DNA of 64,000 nt from Paenibacillus sp. yr247 (GTDB lineage Bacteria > Bacillota > Bacilli > Paenibacillales > NBRC-103111). The notes beneath the pieces were generated by a model. That model searched no databases, was not told the origin of the DNA, and worked only from the letters and a program-made list of their open reading frames with translations. How positions within the stretch are numbered: the stretch's first letter is position 1; every line of letters begins with the position of its first letter. Positions 8,417-17,504 of the stretch are shown here, one piece after another. The translations under genes and the position numbers were made by a program. The DNA lies in assembly GCF_900103825.1 (NCBI RefSeq), contig NZ_FNIF01000002.1:639566-703565 (forward strand). Reading direction: 5' to 3'.

Positions 8417-9560
8417 ATGGTTCCTGACTTTGTGTTCATTCCTGTCATTATTAGCAGGCTGTTCACCGGATATTAAGGAAATCAGCGATATTGCTTTAGT
8501 TATGGCAACGGGAATTGATTATGACAAGGAAAGCAATAAATATATATTTACTTCCTACTGTGTTTTGCCCGCAACCACAAGTACGGAGAAAACAGGTAAA
8601 CTCTCGGAGTGGGTTGCTAGTGCACAGGGAGATTCGATTTTGGACGCCGCTAGAAATTTGCGTAACCGTGCAGGTAAATCCTTGATATGGCAGCATAATA
8701 AATTATTTATTGTGGGAGAAGCCGCAGCACGTTACTCCCTTTATAATGTGGTAGATTTCCTAACAAGGAATCGTCAAATCCGCATTACAAGTTACCTGCT
8801 TGTTAGCGATGAAAAAGCGGAAGATATACTGAATTTGAAATCCGATATTAGTGAACTGGCTTCGAATGTGTTGCTCGGGATCATCCGGAATGAAAAAGAG
8901 TGGGGCAAGAGCTACAGCCTGATGATACAGAAAGCTGCAGACCGCTACTCCAGTCCTTACAGAGGCTTTGTTTTAGGCAAATTAAGTACGTCTCCTAAGT
9001 CTGAAAATTCTCCCTCATCGCTTGTTTTAAAAGGCGGTGCTGTTATTAACAAGGGGAAATTCGTTGACTGGTTGAATGGAAATGATATACGGGTTGTCCA
9101 TTGGTTGTCTGAGAAAAGCCAATGGAAAAACTATGAATTTACTGAAACCTTGGATTACAAATCCACGAAAGTGACATTTTTTTTTCGAGTCGCACAAAGT
9201 GAAATTCACAGTGATTACGTTAAGGGCAAGCCTAAATTGGATATCCAGTTGAATTTGAAAGCAACTTTGACTGAAATAAATCATCATCTTCCACTCTCCG
9301 ATCCGGACACACTTAGTCAATTGGAACATGAGGTTTCCAAGCGCGTGGAGAAACAAATTCACGATAGCCTAAAACATTTTCAAAAAGATTTGAAAGTAGA
9401 CCTTCTTGGGTTTTCTGATTATTTCATCCGTCATCATCCAAAGGGGTGGGAGGAGTTAAAAAATGAATGGGATGATGTTTATCCGACAATATCAATTCCT
9501 GTTCATGTTGATGTCAAGATTGAAAAACTGGGGATGACCCAAACCATAGGTGACCAATGA
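8403..9560 (+). CDS. Spore germination receptor C subunit, Ger(x)C lipoprotein, operon 1
   Basis: This is the lipoprotein subunit of the receptor, 385 residues from the ATG at 8403. That start follows GGGGAGGAG and overlaps the end of the A gene by 14 bp; the TTG at 8382 is rejected because it lies upstream of this ribosome binding site. The signal sequence MKNVKWFLTLCSFLSLLAGC ends in a lipobox with Cys20. The body has GerAC features such as DIALVMATGIDYDKESNKY and, near the end, IHDSLKHFQKDLKVDLLGFSDYF. It is predicted to sit on the outer face of the inner spore membrane. Confidence 0.94.
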   Translation: MKNVKWFLTLCSFLSLLAGCSPDIKEISDIALVMATGIDYDKESNKYIFTSYCVLPATTSTEKTGKLSEWVASAQGDSILDAARNLRNRAGKSLIWQHNKLFIVGEAAARYSLYNVVDFLTRNRQIRITSYLLVSDEKAEDILNLKSDISELASNVLLGIIRNEKEWGKSYSLMIQKAADRYSSPYRGFVLGKLSTSPKSENSPSSLVLKGGAVINKGKFVDWLNGNDIRVVHWLSEKSQWKNYEFTETLDYKSTKVTFFFRVAQSEIHSDYVKGKPKLDIQLNLKATLTEINHHLPLSDPDTLSQLEHEVSKRVEKQIHDSLKHFQKDLKVDLLGFSDYFIRHHPKGWEELKNEWDDVYPTISIPVHVDVKIEKLGMTQTIGDQ

Positions 9561-9806
9561 ATGATTAATGCCGCGCTCTGTTTATTAGCCATTTGTTTGG
9601 GGCTCAAGGGATCAATTCGTATTTGGAAACAACATGCCAAAAAGGATGCCATTGTTCTCTTGTTGTTCTATATCATTTTTATAGTCTATTTATATCCTTT
9701 CATGGGTTCTTCGAGGCTTAGTGTGGAGTCCTTATGTAGGTTTATTTATAGTCCTATCTCAGATTACATGATGGACCTGCTAAAAATACGATTGGAGGAA
9801 TTATGA
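9561..9806 (+). CDS. Small two-helix membrane protein, candidate germinant receptor D subunit, operon 1
   Basis: The 81-residue product has two hydrophobic segments (about 2-18 and 30-47) separated by a basic linker (IRIWKQHAKKD). It starts directly after the C-subunit stop and overlaps the B-subunit start (ATGA). Small two-helix D subunits encoded within or beside ger operons are known in Bacillus species and modulate receptor function. Assignment rests on size, topology and position, not on a sequence motif. Operon 2 carries a counterpart at the same position. Confidence 0.75.
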   Translation: MINAALCLLAICLGLKGSIRIWKQHAKKDAIVLLLFYIIFIVYLYPFMGSSRLSVESLCRFIYSPISDYMMDLLKIRLEEL

Positions 9807-10912
9807 TGACCGATCAGGAACAAATCACTCATGGACAATTGGGATTTCTCTGTTTTAGTTTTTTGTCAGGATTCTCAACTTTGTTTCTAATCGAAGCGAA
9901 GCTGGTCAAGCAGGATGTATGGATATCAGATCTTTTTGCTATTGGAGTTTCTGTAGGGGTGTTATGGCTTCTGTGCTATGTTCAAGGGCAGCATCCTCAA
10001 TTAAGCATGGCGGAAACTTGCGAAAAATTGTTGGGAAAATGGTTTGCCAAACTCGTACTTGTCATCTATCTTGTCTATTTTCTTGACCTTGGTGTGGCGG
10101 CTTATCGTGCCATATCTTGGTTCTATACGACGGCTATCCTTCCAAATACCCCCCCTAACGTGTTAATTTTACTCATTGTGTTGCTTAGTTCCTATGCTGT
10201 TTATCTAGGTTTGGGTACCTTAGTCCGCACCGTTCAACTGATCCTTCCATTTTTCATACTGACAATCAGCATAGTTAGTGTGTTTATTTTGCGCGAGGTG
10301 GAGATCAATCCTTTCCTTCCCATGTTTCAAAGTAAAATATCAGAAGTCGTATACGGAGGGATGGTCTCTTTCGGTTTTCCATTTGGCAAAGTCGTTGTTT
10401 TCGGTTTTCTTCTATCGCAAGTAAAAAACACAAAAAAAATATTTGTTAGTTCTGCGGCCGCAATTGCTTTATCAGGTGTTTATTTGTTAATGGCGAGTTA
10501 TTTGACTTTCGGTTCACTAGGCATGAATTTGACTAAATTGTCTGCGTTTCCCTTTTTCAGTGCCATTCAATTAGTTAAATTTGGAGAATACATGGAAAGG
10601 CTAGAAATTCTAATCATCGCAATCTGGACCATTTTCACGTTATTCGAACTTATTGTGCTTCAATACGTGTTTATACTTGTGATTAAACAAGTTTTCAAGA
10701 TCAAAGAGGCGAAACCATTTATTTTGCCCATTGGATTATTGTTCTATGCTTTGAGCCAGATTAGCCATACAACGATTATGGATTTGGCTGCGTACGACTT
10801 CAAAATTCTTCCATTCTCCACACTAATTCCTTCAGCAATCATACCTGTCCTTTTAGCCATTATAACTTTGGTAAAAAAGCGGCAGCGTTCCTTGCAAGAT
10901 CTAGTCAGTTGA
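9803..10912 (+). CDS. Spore germination receptor B subunit (GerB permease family), operon 1
   Basis: This 369-residue integral membrane protein has about ten predicted helices and belongs to the amino acid/polyamine/organocation-like GerB family, thought to bind the germinant. The early QITHGQLGFLCFSFLSGFSTLFL segment, an ILPNTPPNV loop and a late hydrophobic LPFSTLIPSAIIPVLLAIITLVKKRQ end are typical. GGAGG precedes two consecutive ATGs (9803 and 9806); the second has better spacing. It is the last gene of operon 1 and is followed by a terminator. Confidence 0.93.
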   Translation: MMTDQEQITHGQLGFLCFSFLSGFSTLFLIEAKLVKQDVWISDLFAIGVSVGVLWLLCYVQGQHPQLSMAETCEKLLGKWFAKLVLVIYLVYFLDLGVAAYRAISWFYTTAILPNTPPNVLILLIVLLSSYAVYLGLGTLVRTVQLILPFFILTISIVSVFILREVEINPFLPMFQSKISEVVYGGMVSFGFPFGKVVVFGFLLSQVKNTKKIFVSSAAAIALSGVYLLMASYLTFGSLGMNLTKLSAFPFFSAIQLVKFGEYMERLEILIIAIWTIFTLFELIVLQYVFILVIKQVFKIKEAKPFILPIGLLFYALSQISHTTIMDLAAYDFKILPFSTLIPSAIIPVLLAIITLVKKRQRSLQDLVS

Positions 10913-10959
10913 ATATGGTGCTTTGAAAACAACAATCACTTTTAACTTAGCCTTAACAA

Positions 10960-11001
10960 GAAGCGACCCCATCGTCTAATGACGAATAGGGTCGCTTTTG
11001 T
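10960..11001. terminator. Intrinsic terminator, likely bidirectional
   Basis: The stem AAGCGACCC/GGGTCGCTT has a loop of about 20 bases and is followed by TTTTG on the plus strand. It lies between germinant-receptor operon 1 and the convergent nitroreductase gene. Confidence 0.8.
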
Positions 11002-11014
11002 TTAAGGTTATTAT

Positions 11015-11614
11015 TTATTGGAAGAATCTCACACGGCCTTCAAGCGGTTGGAACTCTTTGTCGCCCGGAGTAAAGGTTGGCTTGCCGAACGGCATTTGTG
11101 CCAGCAGCTTCCACTCACCTGGAATGTTCCATGTTTGTGCAACTTCCTCGTTAATCAACGGATTGTAGTGCTGTAAGGATACGCCAAGACCCTCTTGTCC
11201 CAGCGCTGTCCAGATGACGAATTGCAGCATGCCCGAGGATTGGTTGGACCAAATCGGGAAGTTATCAGCGTAAGCGGCGAATTGGGACTGCAGATGCTCA
11301 ATAACGCTTTGGTCTTCGAAGAATAGTACAGTACCATAGCCGCTGCTGAAGCTATTGATTCTTTCTTCTGTTGGCGCAAAGTTATCTGCGGGTACGATCT
11401 TTCTCAGTGTTTCCTTCGTAATGTTCCATAATTTATCGGATTGCTCACCGAATAATACAACAACTCTTGAGCTTTGTGAATTGAAGGCTGACGGTGTATG
11501 CTTCACAGCCTCGTTCACAATTTCTTGAATGCGTTCATTCGAAACGACCGCGTCTTTGCTCAGTCCATAATACGTACGTCTTTCTTTTACTGCAGCTAAA
11601 AATGAGTTACTCAT
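11015..11614 (-). CDS. Nitroreductase family protein (HBN1-like subfamily)
   Basis: This 199-residue FMN-dependent oxidoreductase is probably dimeric and cytosolic. It shows the nitroreductase pattern VKERRTYYGLSKDAVVS at the N-terminus, HTPSAFNSQSSRVVVLFG for FMN binding, and GLGVSLQHYNP and PFGKPTFTPGDKEFQPLEGRV near the end. These sequences fit the small HBN1/fatty-acid-repression-like subgroup. It is monocistronic. Two similar 16-bp elements upstream (11662 and 11698) suggest control by a stress- or redox-responsive repressor. The physiological substrate is unknown. Confidence 0.88.
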   Translation of the reverse strand: MSNSFLAAVKERRTYYGLSKDAVVSNERIQEIVNEAVKHTPSAFNSQSSRVVVLFGEQSDKLWNITKETLRKIVPADNFAPTEERINSFSSGYGTVLFFEDQSVIEHLQSQFAAYADNFPIWSNQSSGMLQFVIWTALGQEGLGVSLQHYNPLINEEVAQTWNIPGEWKLLAQMPFGKPTFTPGDKEFQPLEGRVRFFQ

Positions 11615-11660
11615 ATCTCTTCTCCTCCACTTTCTATCGATTAGTATAGAATTTCTATTA

Positions 11661-11713
11661 GTTACTAAAAAGTATTACCTTGTGCATATATTGTAACTTA
11701 CTAAAAGTCATTA
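11661..11713 (-). promoter_or_regulatory. Pair of related operator-like elements upstream of the nitroreductase gene
   Basis: TTACTAAAAAGTATTA at 11662 and TTACTAAAAGTCATTA at 11698 agree at 13 of 16 positions and lie 36 bp apart. The first is an imperfect dyad (TTACT-N4-AGTA) and would overlap the -35 region of a plausible promoter with -10 TATACT. The pattern resembles operators of the YodB/HypR type of DUF24 (HxlR) regulators that control nitroreductases in Bacillus. The regulator itself is not in the window. Confidence 0.45.
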
Positions 11714-11840
11714 ACTTTTATTATTGTAATTTGAAATTAGCTTTTTGTCAATCACTTTGCCCCACATTTCACAGCAAAGTTTGAGAATCGTCTCTAGAGG
11801 GAATAATCGGAAATAAACCGAGATCAGGAGGATGATTCCC

Positions 11841-12728
11841 ATGGCGGTCACGACTAAAGGAACGCTGCTTGTGGAAGGACACGAGCTTACCATCACTAAT
11901 CCCAACAAGCCTTTATGGCCCGAAATGGGCATAACCAAAGCGGACTATCTCGCTAAATTAACCGAGCTGTCTCCTTTCCTCCTGCGCTATTGCCGCAACC
12001 GGCACTTAACTACCATTCGCTTCCCTAACGGATACAATCATAAGTCCTTTTATCAAAAAAATGCCCCCGATCCGGTACCTAGCTTCGTGAAGCTGGCGCC
12101 GCTGGATGGCATTAATTACGTCAATATGGACTCCTTGTCCACACTAATTTGGCTGGGAAATCTGGCTTGTTTGGAGTTCCATCCTTCCTTTCACCTCATT
12201 GGCGAGACGCTTCCAGCGGAATGGGTGATCGATATCGACCCTACGCTAGAGGAAGAACCGCGTATTATGGAGGCTGCGCACATCATTGGAGAAGTGCTGG
12301 ATTCTTTGCAAATTCGATCGATTGCCAAAACTTCAGGAGCCACAGGTGTACAAATCTATATCCCGATTCAGCATGGCTATACGTTCGAGCAGCTGCGAAA
12401 GATTGGCTATTTTATCGCTTCCTATGTGGTCAAGATATATCCTAATTTGTTTACCATTGAACGGTTCAAGAAGAACCGTGGAGATAAAATTTACATCGAC
12501 TACCTACAGCACTGGTACGGAAAAACACTTTCCGCTCCCTATACACCTCGCGCCAAAAAAGACGCCTCCGTCTCCACTCCCCTGTTGTGGAATGAAGTTG
12601 AGCTGCGCCCAAGTCCTCGTGAATTCAATTTACATACAGTCCTGGACCGATTGAAAACGTATGGCGACCTCATTGAGAGAGTGCCTCTACAAAATCTAGA
12701 CGCCGTCTTAGCGCGCCTTACACAGTAG
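11841..12728 (+). CDS. Stand-alone LigD-type polymerase/primase domain protein
   Basis: This 295-residue protein corresponds to the polymerase module of bacterial NHEJ LigD, an archaeo-eukaryotic primase-fold enzyme that fills gaps and adds nucleotides at double-strand breaks. Metal-binding aspartates are in VIDIDP (Asp131, Asp133), the KTSGATGVQIYIPI segment carries the substrate-binding strand, and IDYLQHWYGKTLSAPY holds the third acidic residue. No ligase or nuclease domain is attached. The start at 11841 is chosen because AGGAGG at 11826-11831 directly abuts the ATG at 11832, too close to use it. Ku and ligase are not nearby. Confidence 0.92.
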   Translation: MAVTTKGTLLVEGHELTITNPNKPLWPEMGITKADYLAKLTELSPFLLRYCRNRHLTTIRFPNGYNHKSFYQKNAPDPVPSFVKLAPLDGINYVNMDSLSTLIWLGNLACLEFHPSFHLIGETLPAEWVIDIDPTLEEEPRIMEAAHIIGEVLDSLQIRSIAKTSGATGVQIYIPIQHGYTFEQLRKIGYFIASYVVKIYPNLFTIERFKKNRGDKIYIDYLQHWYGKTLSAPYTPRAKKDASVSTPLLWNEVELRPSPREFNLHTVLDRLKTYGDLIERVPLQNLDAVLARLTQ

Positions 12729-12748
12729 CCCCCTATAGAGCTACTTTT

Positions 12749-14203
12749 TTAGAACAAGGGAGATAGTAATCGCGCAATGACTTCCTTGCCCTTTTCCATG
12801 CGTGACCTTTGCTCAAATTCGGCCAATTTCAACTCGTCACATTCCTTCAAATCCATTAAGTAATCGACCTCTAAACGCTTAATAACGTCCTTATTAAACA
12901 TGACAGCATTCAATTCAAAGTTGCTGAAAAAGCTGCGCATATCTACATTCGCTGTACCTACCGTAGCCATCAAGTGGTCGATGATCATAACCTTGGCATG
13001 CATGAACCCCTTGCGATACAAATAGAACTGAACACCTGCCTGCATAAGCTCCAGTAAATAGGATCGTGATGCGTACTGAACAATGCGGGAGTCTGCTTTG
13101 TAAGGAAGAATAATGCGTACATCAACACCGCTAATTACCGCCGTTTTGAGTGCCATTGTGATGCTTGGATCCGGAATAAAGTAGGGTGTGGTCATGTAAA
13201 TTCGCTTCTTGGCCGCAACAATACCTGCAAAGAACATCTCCTGGATGGCATCCCAGTGGGCATCTGGACCACTTGAAATGACCTGAACCAGCGAAGCTTT
13301 CGGTTCATTATGCTCAGGAAACAACGAGTCATCGCCCAATCGCTCCCCGCTAACGAACAACCAGTCTGTCATAAACGTCTGCTGCAAGTAGTATACAGAA
13401 TCCCCATACAGCTTAAGATGAGTATCACGCCAGAAGCCTAGCTTAGGATCCCTTCCCAGATATTCATCTCCGATATTGATACCGCCAACAAAGCCTACCA
13501 ATCCGTCAATGACAATTATTTTACGATGATTGCGATAGTTCATTCGTTTATCGAAGAAAGCGATGAACGGCTGCAGAAAGGGATACACTTGAACACCAGC
13601 CTGCCTTAACTTGTTTATGTACGCTGAAGAAAGCGTATAACTGCCTATCCCGTCATAAATAACTCTGACCTTGACACCCTCCTTGGCCTTCCGGATCAAC
13701 GTTTCTTGAAATTTCACACCGATTTCATCATGTCTTATCGTATAAAACTCAAAATGAATATGGATTTTCGCCGTTTCGATCGCATTCAGCATCGCTTCAT
13801 AGGTTACACCCCCATTTGTTAGCACCTCAACCCGATTGTTCGACGTGATCGGTGAACCCGGAATGTTATGCAGCAGTCCACAAAGCCGCGGCTCCGCATA
13901 AAGCTGATAAATCTCCTCTTTCATCGCAAGATTAGAAACTTCGCTATCCATCCATTGATGTTTGATCTCTGCCATTTTACGGCGTCCTTTGCGGCGTACC
14001 ATTTTGCGTTGTGAATATTCCTTTGCTAAGAAATAGTACATGATAAATCCGATAATTGGAAAAATAAACAAAACGAGCAGCCAGGCTACCGTTTTAGCTG
14101 GTCGTTTGTATTCACCGACTAGAATGGTGGCGGTCTGAAAGATGAACAAAAGCAGTACAATCACAACCCACAGCATTAGCTTCATCTCCTCTGCCCAATG
14201 CAC
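12749..14203 (-). CDS. cls: Cardiolipin synthase (phospholipase D family)
   Basis: The enzyme joins two phosphatidylglycerols to make cardiolipin at the membrane. It is 484 residues with two N-terminal helices (about 10-30 and 38-60) and two HKD active-site motifs: H226-x-K228-x4-D233 (HRKIIVID) and H402-x-K404-x4-D409 (HAKVMIID). Each is followed by the expected GG or GT-x-N motif. The GTG start at 14203 has GGAGG at good spacing; an ATG six codons later is an alternative. In some spore formers cardiolipin enriches at spore membranes, but the position between two ger operons does not prove a link. Confidence 0.95.
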   Translation of the reverse strand: MHWAEEMKLMLWVVIVLLLFIFQTATILVGEYKRPAKTVAWLLVLFIFPIIGFIMYYFLAKEYSQRKMVRRKGRRKMAEIKHQWMDSEVSNLAMKEEIYQLYAEPRLCGLLHNIPGSPITSNNRVEVLTNGGVTYEAMLNAIETAKIHIHFEFYTIRHDEIGVKFQETLIRKAKEGVKVRVIYDGIGSYTLSSAYINKLRQAGVQVYPFLQPFIAFFDKRMNYRNHRKIIVIDGLVGFVGGINIGDEYLGRDPKLGFWRDTHLKLYGDSVYYLQQTFMTDWLFVSGERLGDDSLFPEHNEPKASLVQVISSGPDAHWDAIQEMFFAGIVAAKKRIYMTTPYFIPDPSITMALKTAVISGVDVRIILPYKADSRIVQYASRSYLLELMQAGVQFYLYRKGFMHAKVMIIDHLMATVGTANVDMRSFFSNFELNAVMFNKDVIKRLEVDYLMDLKECDELKLAEFEQRSRMEKGKEVIARLLSPLF

Positions 14204-14390
14204 AAAAAATCCTCCAGTCTCCTTGTCACGATAGCTTTTGCCAACGCCTTCTCGTCTATACCCTTCATCTTATCTGGACCCGTCTCAATAAAATTTTCCA
14301 ACTTTCGTAATAAAATCCTTCTTTTAGAGAAAAATAACAAACGCATTCCTATGTTCTTCATCCCGAAGCCAGACAGGAGGTGCCATTCGC

Positions 14391-16067
14391 ATGGTCAAGA
14401 CATCCAAACAATTGATGAAAAGTATCCTGCGCAAGCGCACATCAGACAAGCACGATGAGACCGATGAACTATCTGAGCTTAGTGATTCGCTAGACTATCA
14501 CTTCATCGAAGAGCTGAAGATGACCAAAATATCACTCCTTCTGGATGAAAATCATGATTTCATTAAAGAAATATTCCAAGACTGCTCCGATGTTGTCGTT
14601 CGCGAATTCGAGATCGAGCCGAACATTCCGGCACTGCTTCTCTTCGTCGACGGACTCACCAACACCCAGCTGCTTAACGATACAATGAAATCGTTAATGC
14701 TCCTGGGTGGCGGCGAAACAGCGATTGACCGCATCGTAGGTACGATACTGCCGGTGTCCCAGACACAGATCTCCACTAATTATGGAGACCTGCTCGTTTC
14801 AGTTCTGGGCGGAGATACCGCCCTGCTCGTAGAAGGCAACGCGAAAGCCATCCTGCTCGGCATCCGCGGAACAGAAAAGCGCTCCGTCGGTGAGCCGGAG
14901 ACGGAAACTGTCGTACGCGGACCGAAAGAGGGGTTCGTTGAGAGCATCCGCACGAACACCTCGATGATCCGCCGCAAACTAAAGACGCCTAGGCTGAAGA
15001 TGAAATCCATGAGCGTCGGCAAAGAGAGCAACACCAGTCTCGTCCTTTGTTATCTCGACGACCTGGCAATGCCATCCCTTGTCGAAGAAGTGGTCAAGCG
15101 GCTGGAACAAATCAAGATTGATGGCATTTTCGAATCAGGCATGATTGAAGAACTCATCCAAGATGATGCGTATTCGCCCTTTCCACAGATCCAATACACG
15201 GAACGTCCAGACGTTGTAGCCAGTGCTCTTCTGCAAGGACGCGTGGCCATCCTTGTTGATGGCACACCCTTTGCACTAATCGTCCCGTTCGTGTTCATAC
15301 AGGTTATGCAAGCGAGTGAGGATTATTATGAACGATTCCAAATCGGCTCACTGTTACGCTTGCTCCGTTACATCTTCTTGTTTCTTTCGCTCACTGCGCC
15401 AGCTTTGTATGTCGCAATAACGACGTATCACCAAGAACTACTACCAACAACACTGATGTTAAGCATTGCCGCCGCCCGCGAAGCGATTCCGTTTCCTGCC
15501 GTTGTTGAGGCGTTCATCATGGAAATTACATTCGAGGCCTTACGCGAAGCCGGCATTCGATTGCCCAAAGCGGTCGGCTCCGCTGTCTCCATCTTGGGTG
15601 CGCTTGTAGTTGGACAAGCCGCTGTTCAAGCCGGCATCGTATCCGCACCGATTGTCATCGTCGTATCCGTTACCGGGATTGCTTCGTTCACCATCCCCCG
15701 CTATAACGGCGCTATCGCCATTCGGATGCTGCGTTTTCCCATTCTTATCGTTGCTTCTGTATTCGGCTTCTACGGAATCATCTTCTGCATGCTGATTTTG
15801 TTCGGACATATGGCGAATTTACGTTCTTTCGGAGTTCCCTATTTGTCCCCATTAGGACCGTTATCTGCTGGAGACTTACAGGATGCGCTGATTCGCTCTC
15901 CTTTGTGGAAGATGGAGAAACGTCCTGCATTTATGGCGATTCAAGACACACAGCACATGGATGACAAGCTGCCTCAGCAAATCATGGAGGACGGAGGCGT
16001 AGACGGAAGCAGAATTCAGCATAAGCATAAAGCGAGTGAGGAGGGCAAGTCAGATGGCACATCGTAG
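14391..16067 (+). CDS. Spore germination receptor A subunit (GerA family), operon 2
   Basis: This 558-residue A subunit has a longer, charged N-terminus than the operon 1 protein (KHDETDELSELSDSLDYHFIEELKM) and a C-terminal tail of about 40 hydrophilic residues. The family core is clear: VRGPKEGFVESIRTNTSMIRRKLKTP, DDAYSPFPQIQYTERPDVV, PFPAVVEAFIMEITFEALREAGIRLP and GALVVGQAAVQAGIVS. AGGAGGTG lies 10 bp before the ATG. GC content is visibly higher than in operon 1, so the two receptors are probably old paralogues rather than a recent duplication. The C-subunit gene overlaps its end. Confidence 0.95.
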   Translation: MVKTSKQLMKSILRKRTSDKHDETDELSELSDSLDYHFIEELKMTKISLLLDENHDFIKEIFQDCSDVVVREFEIEPNIPALLLFVDGLTNTQLLNDTMKSLMLLGGGETAIDRIVGTILPVSQTQISTNYGDLLVSVLGGDTALLVEGNAKAILLGIRGTEKRSVGEPETETVVRGPKEGFVESIRTNTSMIRRKLKTPRLKMKSMSVGKESNTSLVLCYLDDLAMPSLVEEVVKRLEQIKIDGIFESGMIEELIQDDAYSPFPQIQYTERPDVVASALLQGRVAILVDGTPFALIVPFVFIQVMQASEDYYERFQIGSLLRLLRYIFLFLSLTAPALYVAITTYHQELLPTTLMLSIAAAREAIPFPAVVEAFIMEITFEALREAGIRLPKAVGSAVSILGALVVGQAAVQAGIVSAPIVIVVSVTGIASFTIPRYNGAIAIRMLRFPILIVASVFGFYGIIFCMLILFGHMANLRSFGVPYLSPLGPLSAGDLQDALIRSPLWKMEKRPAFMAIQDTQHMDDKLPQQIMEDGGVDGSRIQHKHKASEEGKSDGTS

Positions 16068-17232
16068 GCGTCTTTTCGTGCTTGGGATAACGATCACCCT
16101 CGCGCTGACAATGCTGACAGGCTGTTGGGATCGTACCGAAACCAACGATATCGCCTTTGTGCTCACCTCCTCCGTGGATCTGGAGGACGACGGCAAGTAT
16201 CGCCTCACCTATATGTTACCTCTTCCCGGTAACATGGGGGGCGCCAGCGGGGGGGGCGGCGGTACGGGCGGAAACAAAAGTTACTATATTGACTCGGAGG
16301 TCGGAACAACGTTACGCGAAGCGGCGAGCAAGCTGCAGATGCGAATGTCACGCAGACTTTTTCTGTCCCATCGGCGTACGATCGTCATTGGCGAAAAGTT
16401 TGCCAAGTCAGGCATGGGCATCATATTTGACGTTACGCCGCGCTCACCAGAGAATCGACTGACCTGCTTTCTCGTCGTGACGAAGGGCAAAGGCTACGAT
16501 CTGCTCAACGCGGAGCCCAAGTTTGAACGTTTTCCCTCCGAAGTCATTCGGGAAATAACCAAATCGCACCGCGCGATGGCGACATCCACGAAGGAAATAG
16601 GCCTTGCGCTTAGCTTTAACAGTGATCCTATTTTGAGTTACCTCGAAGCCAAGGAAACCCAAGGTAGTAAGCAGCCCTCTCAAGAAATTCAGTTAGTCGG
16701 CTATGGTCAGTTCAAAGGAGACCGAATGGTTGGCATTTACAAGAACCAGGAGGCGAATGGGCTCATGTGGCTGAGAAACAATGTTAGAGAGCATCTTCTC
16801 ACCTTTCCATTGGAATCAGGCAAAGATATCTCCATTCTCGTTAAGGAAGGACATACCGCTATCAAACCTGATCTGCAAGGAGACAAGGTCATCTTTCAAG
16901 TTACGCTAGAGGCTAAAGGGGTAATTGGTGAAGATTTATCCGAACAAGATCTCAACAAGTCGGAGTCCATACACAAGGTAGAGCGTAAATTCGCAGAACA
17001 AGTGAAGAAATGCGTCCAAGCCGCCATCAAGCAAATGCAAAAGGAAGGGACCGATTCAGCGCAACTGGGCTTACTCGTTTGGCGTAGTCATCCGAATGTG
17101 TGGAACAACAGTTTAAAAACGCAGTGGCGAGACGTGTTTAAAGAAGCTGAATTCCGCATCAAGGTTGAAGCCTCCATCACCGAAACCGGTCTTATCAATC
17201 AGAATGTGATCAAGGATGGGAGCTCGCGATGA
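16054..17232 (+). CDS. Spore germination receptor C subunit, Ger(x)C lipoprotein, operon 2
   Basis: The 392-residue lipoprotein starts at ATG 16054 because GAGGAGGG lies just upstream; the GTG at 16036 lies immediately 5' of this site. The signal sequence ends in TMLTGC followed by WDRTETNDIAFVLTSSVD, the standard GerAC beginning. A glycine-rich insert (GGASGGGGGTGG) at about residues 63-74 is unusual for the family. The ending QMQKEGTDSAQLGLLVWRSHPNVWN matches the conserved C-terminal helix region. It overlaps the A gene by 14 bp and the small gene by 4 bp. Confidence 0.94.
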   Translation: MAHRRRLFVLGITITLALTMLTGCWDRTETNDIAFVLTSSVDLEDDGKYRLTYMLPLPGNMGGASGGGGGTGGNKSYYIDSEVGTTLREAASKLQMRMSRRLFLSHRRTIVIGEKFAKSGMGIIFDVTPRSPENRLTCFLVVTKGKGYDLLNAEPKFERFPSEVIREITKSHRAMATSTKEIGLALSFNSDPILSYLEAKETQGSKQPSQEIQLVGYGQFKGDRMVGIYKNQEANGLMWLRNNVREHLLTFPLESGKDISILVKEGHTAIKPDLQGDKVIFQVTLEAKGVIGEDLSEQDLNKSESIHKVERKFAEQVKKCVQAAIKQMQKEGTDSAQLGLLVWRSHPNVWNNSLKTQWRDVFKEAEFRIKVEASITETGLINQNVIKDGSSR

Positions 17233-17459
17233 ACAGCATATTTATACTGAGTTTTCTATTCATTATGATTGCCAGTCTTTTGATTGACCGCAAGGCGCTT
17301 AAGCATCAGAAAGGCAGCGTAAAGGCAACTTATGGGCTAATTACCTTTGTCACACTTGTTCTATTCATTACCAAATATTTCAACGTACACATTCCCATGC
17401 CTTCGCGCTTCTTTATCCATACGGTTTCTCCTTGGTTTAGTCGTTTAATGGGCATTTGA
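17229..17459 (+). CDS. Small two-helix membrane protein, candidate germinant receptor D subunit, operon 2
   Basis: This 76-residue protein has two hydrophobic helices (about 4-18 and 32-48) separated by the basic linker DRKALKHQKGSVKA. It overlaps the C-subunit stop by ATGA, so translation is coupled. It occupies the same operon position as the 81-residue protein of operon 1 and shares topology rather than clear sequence identity. The most likely role is a receptor D subunit. Confidence 0.72.
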   Translation: MNSIFILSFLFIMIASLLIDRKALKHQKGSVKATYGLITFVTLVLFITKYFNVHIPMPSRFFIHTVSPWFSRLMGI

Positions 17460-17504
17460 TCGCAAATTAGCAAATTAACCAATCAATCATTCAGTGATCA
17501 GCCA

